From contig OZ255630.1 of assembly GCA_965276825.1 (NCBI GenBank), positions 930,001 through 994,000 of the forward strand: a stretch of 64,000 nt of DNA, given 5' to 3'. This DNA is from G965276765 sp965276825 (lineage in GTDB: Bacteria > Actinomycetota > Acidimicrobiia > Acidimicrobiales > Palsa-688). The notes under the pieces were generated by a model that was given only the letters and a program-made list of their open reading frames with translations, was not told the DNA's origin and searched no databases. Position numbers and translations under genes: made by a program. Shown here piece after piece: positions 1-7,189 of this stretch (position 1 is its first letter; every line of letters begins with the position of its first letter).

Positions 1-207
1 GCCGGTGACCGCCGCCACCATGATCCCGAGCTCGTGGGGGAAGACCAGGCCGGCGGCCGTGGCGATGCCCTGCAGGACCAGCGCGGCGGCCACGGTGCGC
101 CGGTGACGCCGTGCCGTCGCGCCCAGCCACCGCCACACCGTCGACGTGTCGGCGACGGGTAGCACGTCGGCGCCCGGCGCGGGGTCGACGCTCGGGGGCG
201 CGCTCAT
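1..207 (-). CDS. ABC exporter half-transporter, second subunit (N-terminal part only)
   Basis: The gene starts at an ATG whose bases overlap the stop of the upstream ABC gene as ATGA, so the two are translationally coupled. It runs off the left edge of the window, leaving 69 codons. The visible part has a polar leader of about 35 residues with the basic stretch 'TARRHRRT', then the beginning of a hydrophobic segment. This matches the start of an ABC exporter transmembrane domain. Calling it the partner subunit of a heterodimeric exporter is inference from the coupling and from the degenerate ATP site of its neighbour. No nucleotide-binding domain is visible here. Confidence 0.7.
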   Translation of the reverse strand, partial: MSAPPSVDPAPGADVLPVADTSTVWRWLGATARRHRRTVAAALVLQGIATAAGLVFPHELGIMVAAVTG

Positions 208-2015
208 CGGCCCGCCGGCCTGCGCTCCGGGCCGTCGTGGCCCTCGGCGGCGCCGCGCACGACGATGTCGCGGTACGCCGACGAGGACCCGAGCAGCTGG
301 GCGTGGGTGCCGACCGCGCTGACCGAGCGGTCGAGGAGCACCACGCGGTCGGCGTGGGCCAGCAGCAGCGGGCTGGTGGTGCACACGAGGGTCGTGCGGC
401 CTCGGCGGAGGGCGGCCAGGGCGGCGCCGATGGCCGCCTCGGTGTGGGCGTCGACCGCGCTGGTCGGCTCGTCGAGGATCAAGATGCGGGGGTCGGTGAC
501 GAGGGCCTGGGCGAGGACGACGCGCTGGCGCTGGCCGCCCGAGAGGCTCCTGGCCCGCTCCGGCAGCTCGGTGTCGAGCCCGTCGGGCAGCCCGGTCACG
601 ATCTCGTCGGCGGCCGCGGCGGCGAGGGCGTCGGTGAGGGCGACCTGGCCGCTGGCGCCGGGCGGGTCGAGGGCGTCGCGCAGCGGTCCGGCCAGCAGCA
701 CGGGCTCGCGGCCGATGGCGAGGATCGTCGCCCGCACGTCGGCGACGTCGAGGGCGGCGAGCGGGGTGCCGTCGAGGGTGACGCTTCTCGGCCCCGCGGT
801 CTCGACCCAGCGGCCCAGCCGCGCGACCAGGGCGGCGGACTCCTCGGGGGTGGGCGTCACCACCGCGGTGAAGGCGCCAGGGACCACCTCGAGGCCCGAG
901 GCCGGGTCGTGGAGCGAGCCCGGCACGAGGGCCGGGGTTGGGGGCAGGGGCCGGTCGGCCGACCCGCCGGCGTCGGGGGCCACGGCGTGGCGGCTGGGGG
1001 AGTGGGGGCTCACCTCGTCGACTACGCCGTCGGGGACGCCGAGCACGGCGATGAGCCGGCCGGCGGCCACTCGGGACGCGGTGGCCCGCGACGACATCTC
1101 GACGACGGTCTGGACGGGCAGGACCAGGAACGCGGCGTAGGCGTAGACCGTCACCAGGTGGCCGGCCGAGAGCTGGTGGTGCACGGCCAGGTGGGCGGCC
1201 AGCCAGGTGGCGGCCACCACCAGGGCCTGGGGGAGCACGACCTGGCCGGCGTCGAGGACCGACTGGAGCTGGGCGGTGCGCACGGCCGCGGTCCTCACCC
1301 CCTGCGACTCCCGCCGGAAGCGCTCGGCGAAGACGGCTTCGCCACCGAGGCCGCGCAGCACCCGCAGCCCGACGACGGTGTCGGCCGCCCGTGACGACGC
1401 CGCCGCCCGCGCGCTGCGCTCGTGGCCCTGGCGGCGCTCGATCGGGCGGAGCAGCGGGCCGACGGCCAGCACCACGACCACCGCGCCGACGGCGACGATG
1501 GCGCCGATGGCCGGGTCGGTGAGCAGGAGCACGACGGTGACGGCGAGGTAGGCGACGACCGCCCCGACGAAGCGGGCGGAGATGTCGAACACGTCGGCCA
1601 GGCGCTCCACGTCGTTGGCGCCGAGGTTGGCGACCTCGCCGGCGGCCACCTCCCTGCTGATCCGGTCGCCGAGTCGCGACGCCGTCCTCGACAGCAGCTG
1701 CGAGACCCGGGTGGCGGCCAGCATGAAGTTGGCCACCGCCCTGCGGTGCCTGGCCACGCCGGCGACCGCCTGGGCCACGCCGAGGACGAGCAGGACGGCG
1801 GTCCACACGGCCAGGGCGCCCCGGTCGCGGTGGAGCACGGCGGCGACGGCCGAGCCGAGGGCGATCGGCACCGACGCCTGCAGGACCATCCACGCCGCCC
1901 CGTAGATCCCGCCGATGACCAGGTTGGACGTCTGTCCCCTCGCCACCCACCACAGAAACCGCCACGGGGACCGGAGATCGGGCCGCCCGGGGTCGGAGTA
2001 GAGATCGAAGAGCAC
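204..2015 (-). CDS. ABC exporter half-transporter, permease fused to a nucleotide-binding domain with degenerate Walker A
   Basis: A 603-residue half-transporter for an unknown substrate at the cytoplasmic membrane. Residues of about 25-330 hold the six-helix exporter domain and the C-terminal 240 hold the ATPase domain. The signature 'LSGGQRQR' and Walker B 'ILILDEPTSAVD' are intact, with a His switch region near the end. The P-loop position instead reads 'VVTPTPEESAAL', without the Gly-Lys-Ser/Thr that grips ATP phosphates. One weakened ATP site is usual in heterodimeric ABC exporters, and the downstream coupled gene would supply the partner. The start chosen is the GTG giving 'MLFDLYSDPG'; the open frame continues upstream but only through the intergenic repeat and an antisense NUDIX gene. 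Confidence 0.85.
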   Translation of the reverse strand: MLFDLYSDPGRPDLRSPWRFLWWVARGQTSNLVIGGIYGAAWMVLQASVPIALGSAVAAVLHRDRGALAVWTAVLLVLGVAQAVAGVARHRRAVANFMLAATRVSQLLSRTASRLGDRISREVAAGEVANLGANDVERLADVFDISARFVGAVVAYLAVTVVLLLTDPAIGAIVAVGAVVVVLAVGPLLRPIERRQGHERSARAAASSRAADTVVGLRVLRGLGGEAVFAERFRRESQGVRTAAVRTAQLQSVLDAGQVVLPQALVVAATWLAAHLAVHHQLSAGHLVTVYAYAAFLVLPVQTVVEMSSRATASRVAAGRLIAVLGVPDGVVDEVSPHSPSRHAVAPDAGGSADRPLPPTPALVPGSLHDPASGLEVVPGAFTAVVTPTPEESAALVARLGRWVETAGPRSVTLDGTPLAALDVADVRATILAIGREPVLLAGPLRDALDPPGASGQVALTDALAAAAADEIVTGLPDGLDTELPERARSLSGGQRQRVVLAQALVTDPRILILDEPTSAVDAHTEAAIGAALAALRRGRTTLVCTTSPLLLAHADRVVLLDRSVSAVGTHAQLLGSSSAYRDIVVRGAAEGHDGPERRPAGR

Positions 2016-2077
2016 CGGTGGAACACCGTACCGATGGGGGGTGACCGGCCCCAGCGAATTTCTGCGCCTTGCCCCCC

Positions 2078-2136
2078 CCGCCGGGGGCTGGCCCCTTCCC
2101 CGCCGGGGGCTGGCCCCTTCCCCGCCGGGGGCTGGC
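2078..2136. repeat. 22-bp GC-rich tandem repeat, 2.7 copies
   Basis: Three consecutive copies begin at 2078, 2100 and 2122, the last cut short at 15 bases. Each unit contains GGGGCTGGCCCC, which can fold as a small hairpin. The repeat lies in the divergent intergenic region (2016-2147) between the ABC exporter and the NUDIX gene, just upstream of the NUDIX GTG start. It could be a protein-binding array or a mobile GC-rich repeat; the sequence alone does not decide. Confidence 0.85.
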
Positions 2137-2147
2137 AGAGTGTCGGG

Positions 2148-2693
2148 GTGGCCGCCGAGGATCCCCGCCTGCCCGTCGTGGTCGGCCAGGTGCGTGACCG
2201 GGTCCCGGTCGACGCCAGGGAGGAGGCGGCGCGCGCCGAGATCCTGGCCCAGCTCGGCCGGCTCGACGCCCCCTTCGACCGCGCCGCCGACCCGGTCCAC
2301 CTGACCGGCTCGGGGATCATCACCGGGCCGAGGGGCGTGGTGCTGCTCCTGCACCGCAGGCTCGGGATCTGGGTCCAGCCTGGCGGCCACCTCGAGCCGG
2401 GCGAGCAGCCGTGGGAGGCGGCCAGGCGGGAGAGCGTGGAGGAGACCGGCATGGACCTGCGCCTGGTCGGCGGGGCCGTGCCGCCCCTCGTGCACCTCGA
2501 CGTGCACCCGGCGGGCGACCACATCCACCTCGACCTCCGCTACCGGCTGGAGGTGGAGGGTGACGACCGGCCCAGGCCGCCTGCGGGGGAGAGCCCCGAC
2601 GTGCGGTGGATGGGCTGGGACCAGGCCAGGGCCACCGCCGATCCCGGCCTCGCCGGCCTGCTCGACGTGCTGGCCCCCGGCGCGGCTCGATGA
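2148..2693 (+). CDS. NUDIX hydrolase
   Basis: A 181-residue cytoplasmic NUDIX protein, expected to hydrolyse a nucleoside diphosphate linked to another group; the substrate is not predictable. The Nudix box is complete near residues 85-107 ('GHLEPGEQPWEAAR' followed by 'RESVEETGM'), with the metal-binding REx2EE glutamates present. The GTG start at 2148 lies directly after the GC-rich repeat and gives the normal family length. Its TGA stop overlaps the ATG of the next gene as ATGA, so it is probably the first gene of an operon with the amine oxidase. Confidence 0.88.
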   Translation: MAAEDPRLPVVVGQVRDRVPVDAREEAARAEILAQLGRLDAPFDRAADPVHLTGSGIITGPRGVVLLLHRRLGIWVQPGGHLEPGEQPWEAARRESVEETGMDLRLVGGAVPPLVHLDVHPAGDHIHLDLRYRLEVEGDDRPRPPAGESPDVRWMGWDQARATADPGLAGLLDVLAPGAAR

Positions 2694-3964
2694 CCCGGCC
2701 CGATGTGGTCGTCGTCGGTGCCGGCCTCGCCGGGCTGGCCGCCGCCGGCCGGCTCGTCGCCGCCGGCCGGAGCGTCACGGTCCTCGAGGCCTCCGACGGC
2801 GTCGGTGGCCGGGTCCGCACCGACGTGGTCGACGGCCACCGCCTCGACCGGGGCTTCCAGGTGCTGCTCACCGCCTACCCGGAGGCCAGGCGGGTGCTGG
2901 ACGTGGCCGCGCTGGAGCTGCGGCCGTTCGACCCTGGCGCCCGCGTCCGCTGGGGCGGGGCCTGGCACGACGTCGCCGACCCGAGACGGCGCCCGGGCTC
3001 GGCCGTGTCCACCCTCCGCGCGCCGGTCGGCGGCCCGGTGGCCAAGGCGCGGGTCGCGGCGCTGGCCGTCGCGTCCCACTGGTGGCCCGACGACGGCCCC
3101 GTCGCCGGCCTCGACACCTCGACCGCCGAGTGGCTGAGCGACGAGGGCCTCGGCGGCCCCATGACCGACCGGTTCCTGCGCCCCCTCCTCGCCGGGATCC
3201 TCCTCGACCCCGAGCTGCGAGCCTCGTCGCGCCAGGCCCGCTTCGTGTGGCGCAGCCTGGCCGGAGGGGACGTGGCTGTGCCGGCGAACGGCATGGGGGC
3301 CATCCCCGGCCAGCTGGCCGCCGCCCTGCCCGGCGGCACGGTGGCGCTCGGGCGCCGGGTGGTGTCCGTCGAGCCCGGCCGGGTGGTCGAAACGTCGGGC
3401 GCGTCGGTCGACGCGGACGAGGTGGTCGTCGCCACCGACGGCCCCTCCGCCGCCTCCCTGCTCGGTGACCGGGTGCCCGACCCGGGGAGCAGGTCCGTCG
3501 GGTGCCTCTGGTACAGCGCGGCGAGCGCGCCGACGCCGAGCCGGGCCATCCTCCTCGACGGGGACGGCACCGGGCCGGTCAACAACCTGGCCGTGCTGAG
3601 CAACGTGAGCGAGCGCTACGCCCCCGAGGGGCGCCACCTCGTCGCCGCCGCCGTGTTCGACCTCGGGGCGAGCGACGCCGACATCGACACGGCGGCGCGC
3701 GCCCAGCTCGAGTCGTGGTTCGGCCCGGGGGCCGGCGTCGGCTCCTGGCGCCTGCTGCGCACGGACCGGGTGGCCCACGCCCAGCCTGCGCAACCACCCG
3801 GGTCGCTCTTTCCCCCCCAACGCTCCTGTCGCCTGGCCGACGGGCTCCTCGTCTGCGGCGACCACCGCGACAACGCGTCCATCCAGGGCGCCCTGGTGTC
3901 GGGACGGCGGGCGGCCGACGCGGTGCTGGCCAGCGAATCGCGCGCCGAGCGAACCACCCGGTAG
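2690..3964 (+). CDS. FAD-dependent amine oxidase / phytoene-desaturase-like oxidoreductase
   Basis: A 424-residue flavoprotein. The N-terminal dinucleotide-binding motif 'VVVVGAGLAGLAAAGRL' is followed by the GG doublet 'GGRVRTD'. The C-terminal FAD-contact region reads 'LLVCGDHRDNASIQGALVSG', as in monoamine-oxidase and protoporphyrinogen-oxidase-like enzymes. It lacks a signal peptide, so it is cytoplasmic or membrane-associated. It is coupled to the NUDIX gene by ATGA and followed 54 bases later by adk. The substrate is unknown; amine, carotenoid or porphyrin oxidation are all possible, and I do not assign one. Confidence 0.82.
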   Translation: MTRPDVVVVGAGLAGLAAAGRLVAAGRSVTVLEASDGVGGRVRTDVVDGHRLDRGFQVLLTAYPEARRVLDVAALELRPFDPGARVRWGGAWHDVADPRRRPGSAVSTLRAPVGGPVAKARVAALAVASHWWPDDGPVAGLDTSTAEWLSDEGLGGPMTDRFLRPLLAGILLDPELRASSRQARFVWRSLAGGDVAVPANGMGAIPGQLAAALPGGTVALGRRVVSVEPGRVVETSGASVDADEVVVATDGPSAASLLGDRVPDPGSRSVGCLWYSAASAPTPSRAILLDGDGTGPVNNLAVLSNVSERYAPEGRHLVAAAVFDLGASDADIDTAARAQLESWFGPGAGVGSWRLLRTDRVAHAQPAQPPGSLFPPQRSCRLADGLLVCGDHRDNASIQGALVSGRRAADAVLASESRAERTTR

Positions 3965-4018
3965 CGTGCTGCCGCTCGGCGCCGGCGGGGGATCCCGGCG
4001 CCCCGATGGGAGACGAGA

Positions 4019-4600
4019 GTGCGGATCTTGCTGGTGGCGCCCCCGGGCGCAGGGAAAGGGACCCAGGCCACCCGGTTGGCGTCCCACTTCGGCATCGAGC
4101 ACCTCGGCAGCGGTGACCTGCTCCGCCAGGAGATGGCGACGGGCAGCGAGCTCGGCCGCCAGGCCCGCAGCTACGTCGACCGGGGCGACCTGGTCCCCGA
4201 CGAGCTGATCATGCGACTGGTGCTCGACCGGACCTTCGCCGCGGCGGAGCGGGGCGGCTACGTCCTCGACGGCTTCCCCCGCACCCTGTCCCAGGCCGAG
4301 ACGGCGTGGGACGAGGCCCGGGCCCACCAGGAGGTCGGTCTGCAGGCCGTCGTCCACCTGGCCGTGCCCGACAGCGAGCTGCGCCGCCGCCGCAAGGCCA
4401 GGGCCGGGGAGGGCCGCGACGACGACGCCGAGGCCGTCTTCGAGCACCGCCTCCAGGTGTACGCGCAGCTGACCGCCCCGCTGCTCGAGTTCTACGGCGA
4501 CGAGCGCGGGATCCTCGTCACCATCGACGGCAACCGGCCGGTCGACGCGGTCACCGCCGACATCCTCGCCGCTCTCGATCCGCTGGCCGCCCCCGCCTGA
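4019..4600 (+). CDS. adk: adenylate kinase
   Basis: Catalyses ATP + AMP to 2 ADP in the cytoplasm. The P-loop 'PPGAGKGTQ' is at residues 8-16, the AMP-binding region 'GSGDLLRQE' and 'DGFPRT' follow, and the arginine-rich LID stretch is short ('GEGRDDDAEAV'). At 193 residues it is the short-LID bacterial form. The start is GTG at 4019, giving 'MRILLVAPP' with the P-loop at the normal depth. In many actinobacteria adk sits in the secY operon; here it follows an amine oxidase, so it may be a relocated or additional copy. It converges with the redoxin gene, 6 bases apart. Confidence 0.92.
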   Translation: MRILLVAPPGAGKGTQATRLASHFGIEHLGSGDLLRQEMATGSELGRQARSYVDRGDLVPDELIMRLVLDRTFAAAERGGYVLDGFPRTLSQAETAWDEARAHQEVGLQAVVHLAVPDSELRRRRKARAGEGRDDDAEAVFEHRLQVYAQLTAPLLEFYGDERGILVTIDGNRPVDAVTADILAALDPLAAPA

Positions 4601-4606
4601 GCCGTC

Positions 4607-5056
4607 CTACCCGACGGGCCCGACCAGCGCGAGCAGCTCCCGGGGCCGGCGCACGGTGCCCTCGGCGCGCACCACGCCGTCGTCGACGACCACGCACCAC
4701 GGGGCCGCGGCCGCATGCCACGCGAACCAGGCGCCGTCGCCCATGACGACCTCGTCGACGCCGGCGGGCACGAGGGCGGCGACCCTCCGTGCGCTCTCGG
4801 TGCCAGGACCCGGCGTGACGACGACCAGTCGGCGACCTGCGGGGCGCGCCGCGGAGGCCAAGGTCCCGAGCTCGGGCCACAAGGCGGCGCACTCGGCGCA
4901 GCCGACGGTGAGGAACACCACGACGGACCGGCCGGCGACCAGGGACAGGGAACGAGCCTCCCCGGACGGCGACACGCCCTCGATCGGGGGTGCCGGCCGG
5001 CCGAGCATCGGGGGCCGCCCCGGCGCCGCCGGTCTGCGCAACGACCACCTGGGCAT
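4607..5056 (-). CDS. thioredoxin-fold redoxin with CxxC
   Basis: A 149-residue protein with a thioredoxin-like core. The redox motif 'VGCAECAALWPEL' holds a CxxC pair near residue 58, preceded by the strand 'VVVFLT' typical of TlpA/AhpC-TSA proteins. The N-terminus is basic and lacks a clear signal peptide. The ATG at 5056 gives 'MPRWSLRRP'; the frame stays open far upstream, antisense to npdG, which I treat as shadow. It probably reduces or forms a disulfide in an unidentified partner. It is divergent from npdG with 72 bases between the starts. Confidence 0.75.
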   Translation of the reverse strand: MPRWSLRRPAAPGRPPMLGRPAPPIEGVSPSGEARSLSLVAGRSVVVFLTVGCAECAALWPELGTLASAARPAGRRLVVVTPGPGTESARRVAALVPAGVDEVVMGDGAWFAWHAAAAPWCVVVDDGVVRAEGTVRRPRELLALVGPVG

Positions 5057-5128
5057 GGCCGCAAGGTAGCGAGCTCCGACGTCTGGGCGGGTCGACCCTC
5101 GCGGCCCCGGCGTGCAAGTGTGCGAGGA

Positions 5129-5788
5129 ATGAGCATCGGAGTGGTGGGAGCGACGGGACCGGCCGGGCAGGCCGTCGCCGTCCAGTTCGCGGGGATCGGC
5201 GAGCGTGTCGTCGTGGGTTCGCGCGCCGAGGAGCGCGCCGCGGCGACCGTGGCCGAGCTCACGGGCCGCTGGCCGGGACGGGACCTCGACCTGGTCGCCG
5301 GCGACAACGCGGCCGCGGCCGGGGCCGACGTCGTGGTGCTGGCCACCCCGTGGGAGGGGGTGCCCGGGATGCTGGCCGACCTCGGGGGAGCGCTCGACGG
5401 CAAGCTGGTCATCTCCATGGTCAACGCCCTGACCCGTTGGGGCAGGCAGATGGTGCCGCTCACCGTGCCGACCGGCAGCGTGACCGCAGCAGTCGCCCTG
5501 GCCGTGCCCGCCGCCCGGGTGACGGGCGCGTTCCACCACCTCCCGGCCGAGCAGTGGGCCGACATCGACGAGCCGATCGACGCGGACGTGCTGGTCTGCG
5601 GGGAGCGCAGGGCCGACGCCCGCGACGTGGTGGCGTTGATCGACCGGCTCCCCGGCCTGCGCGGCGTCGACGCCGGCGGCCTCGGGTCCGCCCTCGCCAT
5701 CGAGGCCCTCACCCCGGTGCTCATCGGCATCAACATCCGCCACAAGATCCACGCGGCGATTCGCCTGACCGGCTTCGACCGTGCCTGA
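5129..5788 (+). CDS. npdG: F420-dependent NADP reductase
   Basis: Transfers hydride between NADP(H) and coenzyme F420 in the cytoplasm. The 219-residue protein starts 'MSIGVVGATGPAGQAVA', a Rossmann GxxGxxG motif, with the F420-oxidoreductase signatures 'VVLATPWEGVP' and 'VTGAFHHLPA' in the middle and 'LTPVLIGINIRHKIHAAIR' near the end. The ATG at 5129 follows 'GAGGA'. Its last bases overlap the next gene by 8 nt, so the two are cotranscribed. Its presence implies that the organism makes F420. Confidence 0.88.
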   Translation: MSIGVVGATGPAGQAVAVQFAGIGERVVVGSRAEERAAATVAELTGRWPGRDLDLVAGDNAAAAGADVVVLATPWEGVPGMLADLGGALDGKLVISMVNALTRWGRQMVPLTVPTGSVTAAVALAVPAARVTGAFHHLPAEQWADIDEPIDADVLVCGERRADARDVVALIDRLPGLRGVDAGGLGSALAIEALTPVLIGINIRHKIHAAIRLTGFDRA

Positions 5789-6983
5789 CGCGCCCCGCTT
5801 CGACGGCGCCCCGGGGTCGGGAGGCTCGGGGTCGGATGACGGCGAGCAGCCCGTCCCGCCCCTGCGCCTCTACGACACGGCGAGGGAGGCGGTCGTGCCC
5901 TTCGAGCCCGGCCCCGTCGTCACCATGTACACCTGCGGCATCACCCCCTACGACGCCGCCCACATCGGCCACGCCGCCACCTACCTGGCCTACGACGTGC
6001 TCCAGCGGCGCCTGCGTGACCGCGGCCACGAGACGCAGTGCGTGCGCAACGTCACCGACGTCGACGACGACATCCTGCGCAAGGCCCGCGAGCTCGGGGT
6101 GCACTACCTGGACCTGGCCGCCGAGGAGGTCGCCCGCTTCGACGCCGACATGCGCGCCCTCGGTCTGCTCGAGTCGTGGTCCGAGCCGCGGGCCACCTCG
6201 GCCATCCCCGACATCCTCGGGTTCATCGGCATGGTCCTCGAGTCTGGTCACGCCTACCAGTCGGGCGGCGCGGTCTACTTCGACGTGTCGTCCTGGGAGG
6301 AGTTCGGCTCGGTCAGCCACCTCGATCGCGAGACCATGCTGGAGCTGGCCGCCGAGCGGGGCGGGCGCCCCGATGATCCGGACAAGCGCGACCCGCTCGA
6401 CTTCGTCCTCTGGCAGCCATCGGCGTCCGACGAGCCGGCCTGGGAGTCGCTCTGGGGCCCGGGACGGCCCGGCTGGCACATCGAGTGCTCGGCCCTGTCG
6501 ATGCGCGAGCTCGGCGAGACCATCGACCTCCACGGCGGCGGCAACGACCTGATCTTCCCCCACCACGAGTGCGAGGCGGCGCAGTCCGAGGCGGCGACCG
6601 GGGCGCCCTTCGTCCGGCACTGGATGCACGCCGGCATGGTCCGCCTCGACGGGACCAAGATGTCCAAGTCGCTCGGCAACCTGGTCTTCGTCCACGACCT
6701 GATCGCCGACTGGGAGCCCGCCGCGGTCCGCCTGGCCATCGTCGCCCAGCACTACCGGGCCGGCTGGGACTGGACCGACGCCCTGGTTCCCGACGCCACC
6801 GCCCGCCTGGCCCGCTGGCGCGCCGCCGGGCCGGGTGCCGGCGCCGTCGACGAGGTCCGCCGGGCCCTCGACACGGACCTCGACACCCCGGCCGCCGTCG
6901 TTGCCATCGACCGCGCCGTCGCCGAAGGCGCCGGCGTCTCCGAAGCCATGGCCCTGTTGGGCATCGACCCCGCCAAGGACTGA
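5781..6983 (+). CDS. mshC: cysteine:GlcN-Ins ligase, MshC-like (mycothiol biosynthesis)
   Basis: A class I CysRS-like protein of 400 residues. MshC joins cysteine to glucosaminyl-inositol, the penultimate mycothiol step. It has the HIGH-like 'CGITPYDAAHIGHAATY' near residue 51, 'NVTDVDD', the zinc residues in 'HIECSAL' and 'HHECE', and 'KMSKSLGN'. The Thr-Pro-Tyr-Asp version of the first motif, the 'QHYRAGWDWTD' segment and the short C-terminus without an anticodon-binding domain match MshC better than CysS, which runs to about 460 residues. The GTG start overlaps npdG by 8 nt. The alternative is a divergent cysteinyl-tRNA synthetase. Confidence 0.8.
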   Translation: MPDAPRFDGAPGSGGSGSDDGEQPVPPLRLYDTAREAVVPFEPGPVVTMYTCGITPYDAAHIGHAATYLAYDVLQRRLRDRGHETQCVRNVTDVDDDILRKARELGVHYLDLAAEEVARFDADMRALGLLESWSEPRATSAIPDILGFIGMVLESGHAYQSGGAVYFDVSSWEEFGSVSHLDRETMLELAAERGGRPDDPDKRDPLDFVLWQPSASDEPAWESLWGPGRPGWHIECSALSMRELGETIDLHGGGNDLIFPHHECEAAQSEAATGAPFVRHWMHAGMVRLDGTKMSKSLGNLVFVHDLIADWEPAAVRLAIVAQHYRAGWDWTDALVPDATARLARWRAAGPGAGAVDEVRRALDTDLDTPAAVVAIDRAVAEGAGVSEAMALLGIDPAKD

Positions 6984-7031
6984 GCGGGAGCCCACCGCCG
7001 ATCGAGCAGCGTGCCGGCCAGGCAGTTCGCC

Positions 7032-7147
7032 TTCGGGAGGCCGCGCGGTGGGGGTCCCGGCAGCGGTCGTGCGGTGGGGCCCCGGACCGGGACGTTGCTC
7101 CCGAAGGGAGGCGCCCGGGGAGGGGTCCCGCACGAGCTTCGCTCGTG
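7032..7147 (+). promoter_or_regulatory. structured leader upstream of thrS
   Basis: The 206-base gap before thrS can form two strong stems. A long-range 8-bp inverted repeat pairs TTCGGGAG (7032-7039) with CTCCCGAA (7098-7105). A compact hairpin pairs CACGAGC (7131-7137) with GCTCGTG (7141-7147) across a TTC loop. No run of T follows, so it is not a plain terminator, and I found no T-box 'TGGNACC' element. It may regulate thrS or simply be a dispersed palindrome. A TATCCT hexamer at 7174-7179 lies ten bases before the thrS ATG and could be a separate promoter. Confidence 0.4.
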
Positions 7148-7189
7148 GGAGGTGAGTGGGCCGGGTGTTCTTCTATCCTTCGGAGCGCG

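Noticed and set aside
2016..2528. N-terminal extension of the ABC exporter frame to 774 residues
   Set aside because: The extension runs antisense through the NUDIX gene and the GC-rich repeat; the transmembrane domain is complete from GTG 2015.
5781..6983. Ordinary cysteinyl-tRNA synthetase
   Set aside because: The protein lacks the C-terminal anticodon-binding part and has MshC-type motifs; kept only as the alternative.
6984..7189. T-box riboswitch before thrS
   Set aside because: No TGGNACC antiterminator bulge sequence or other T-box consensus was found, only stems.
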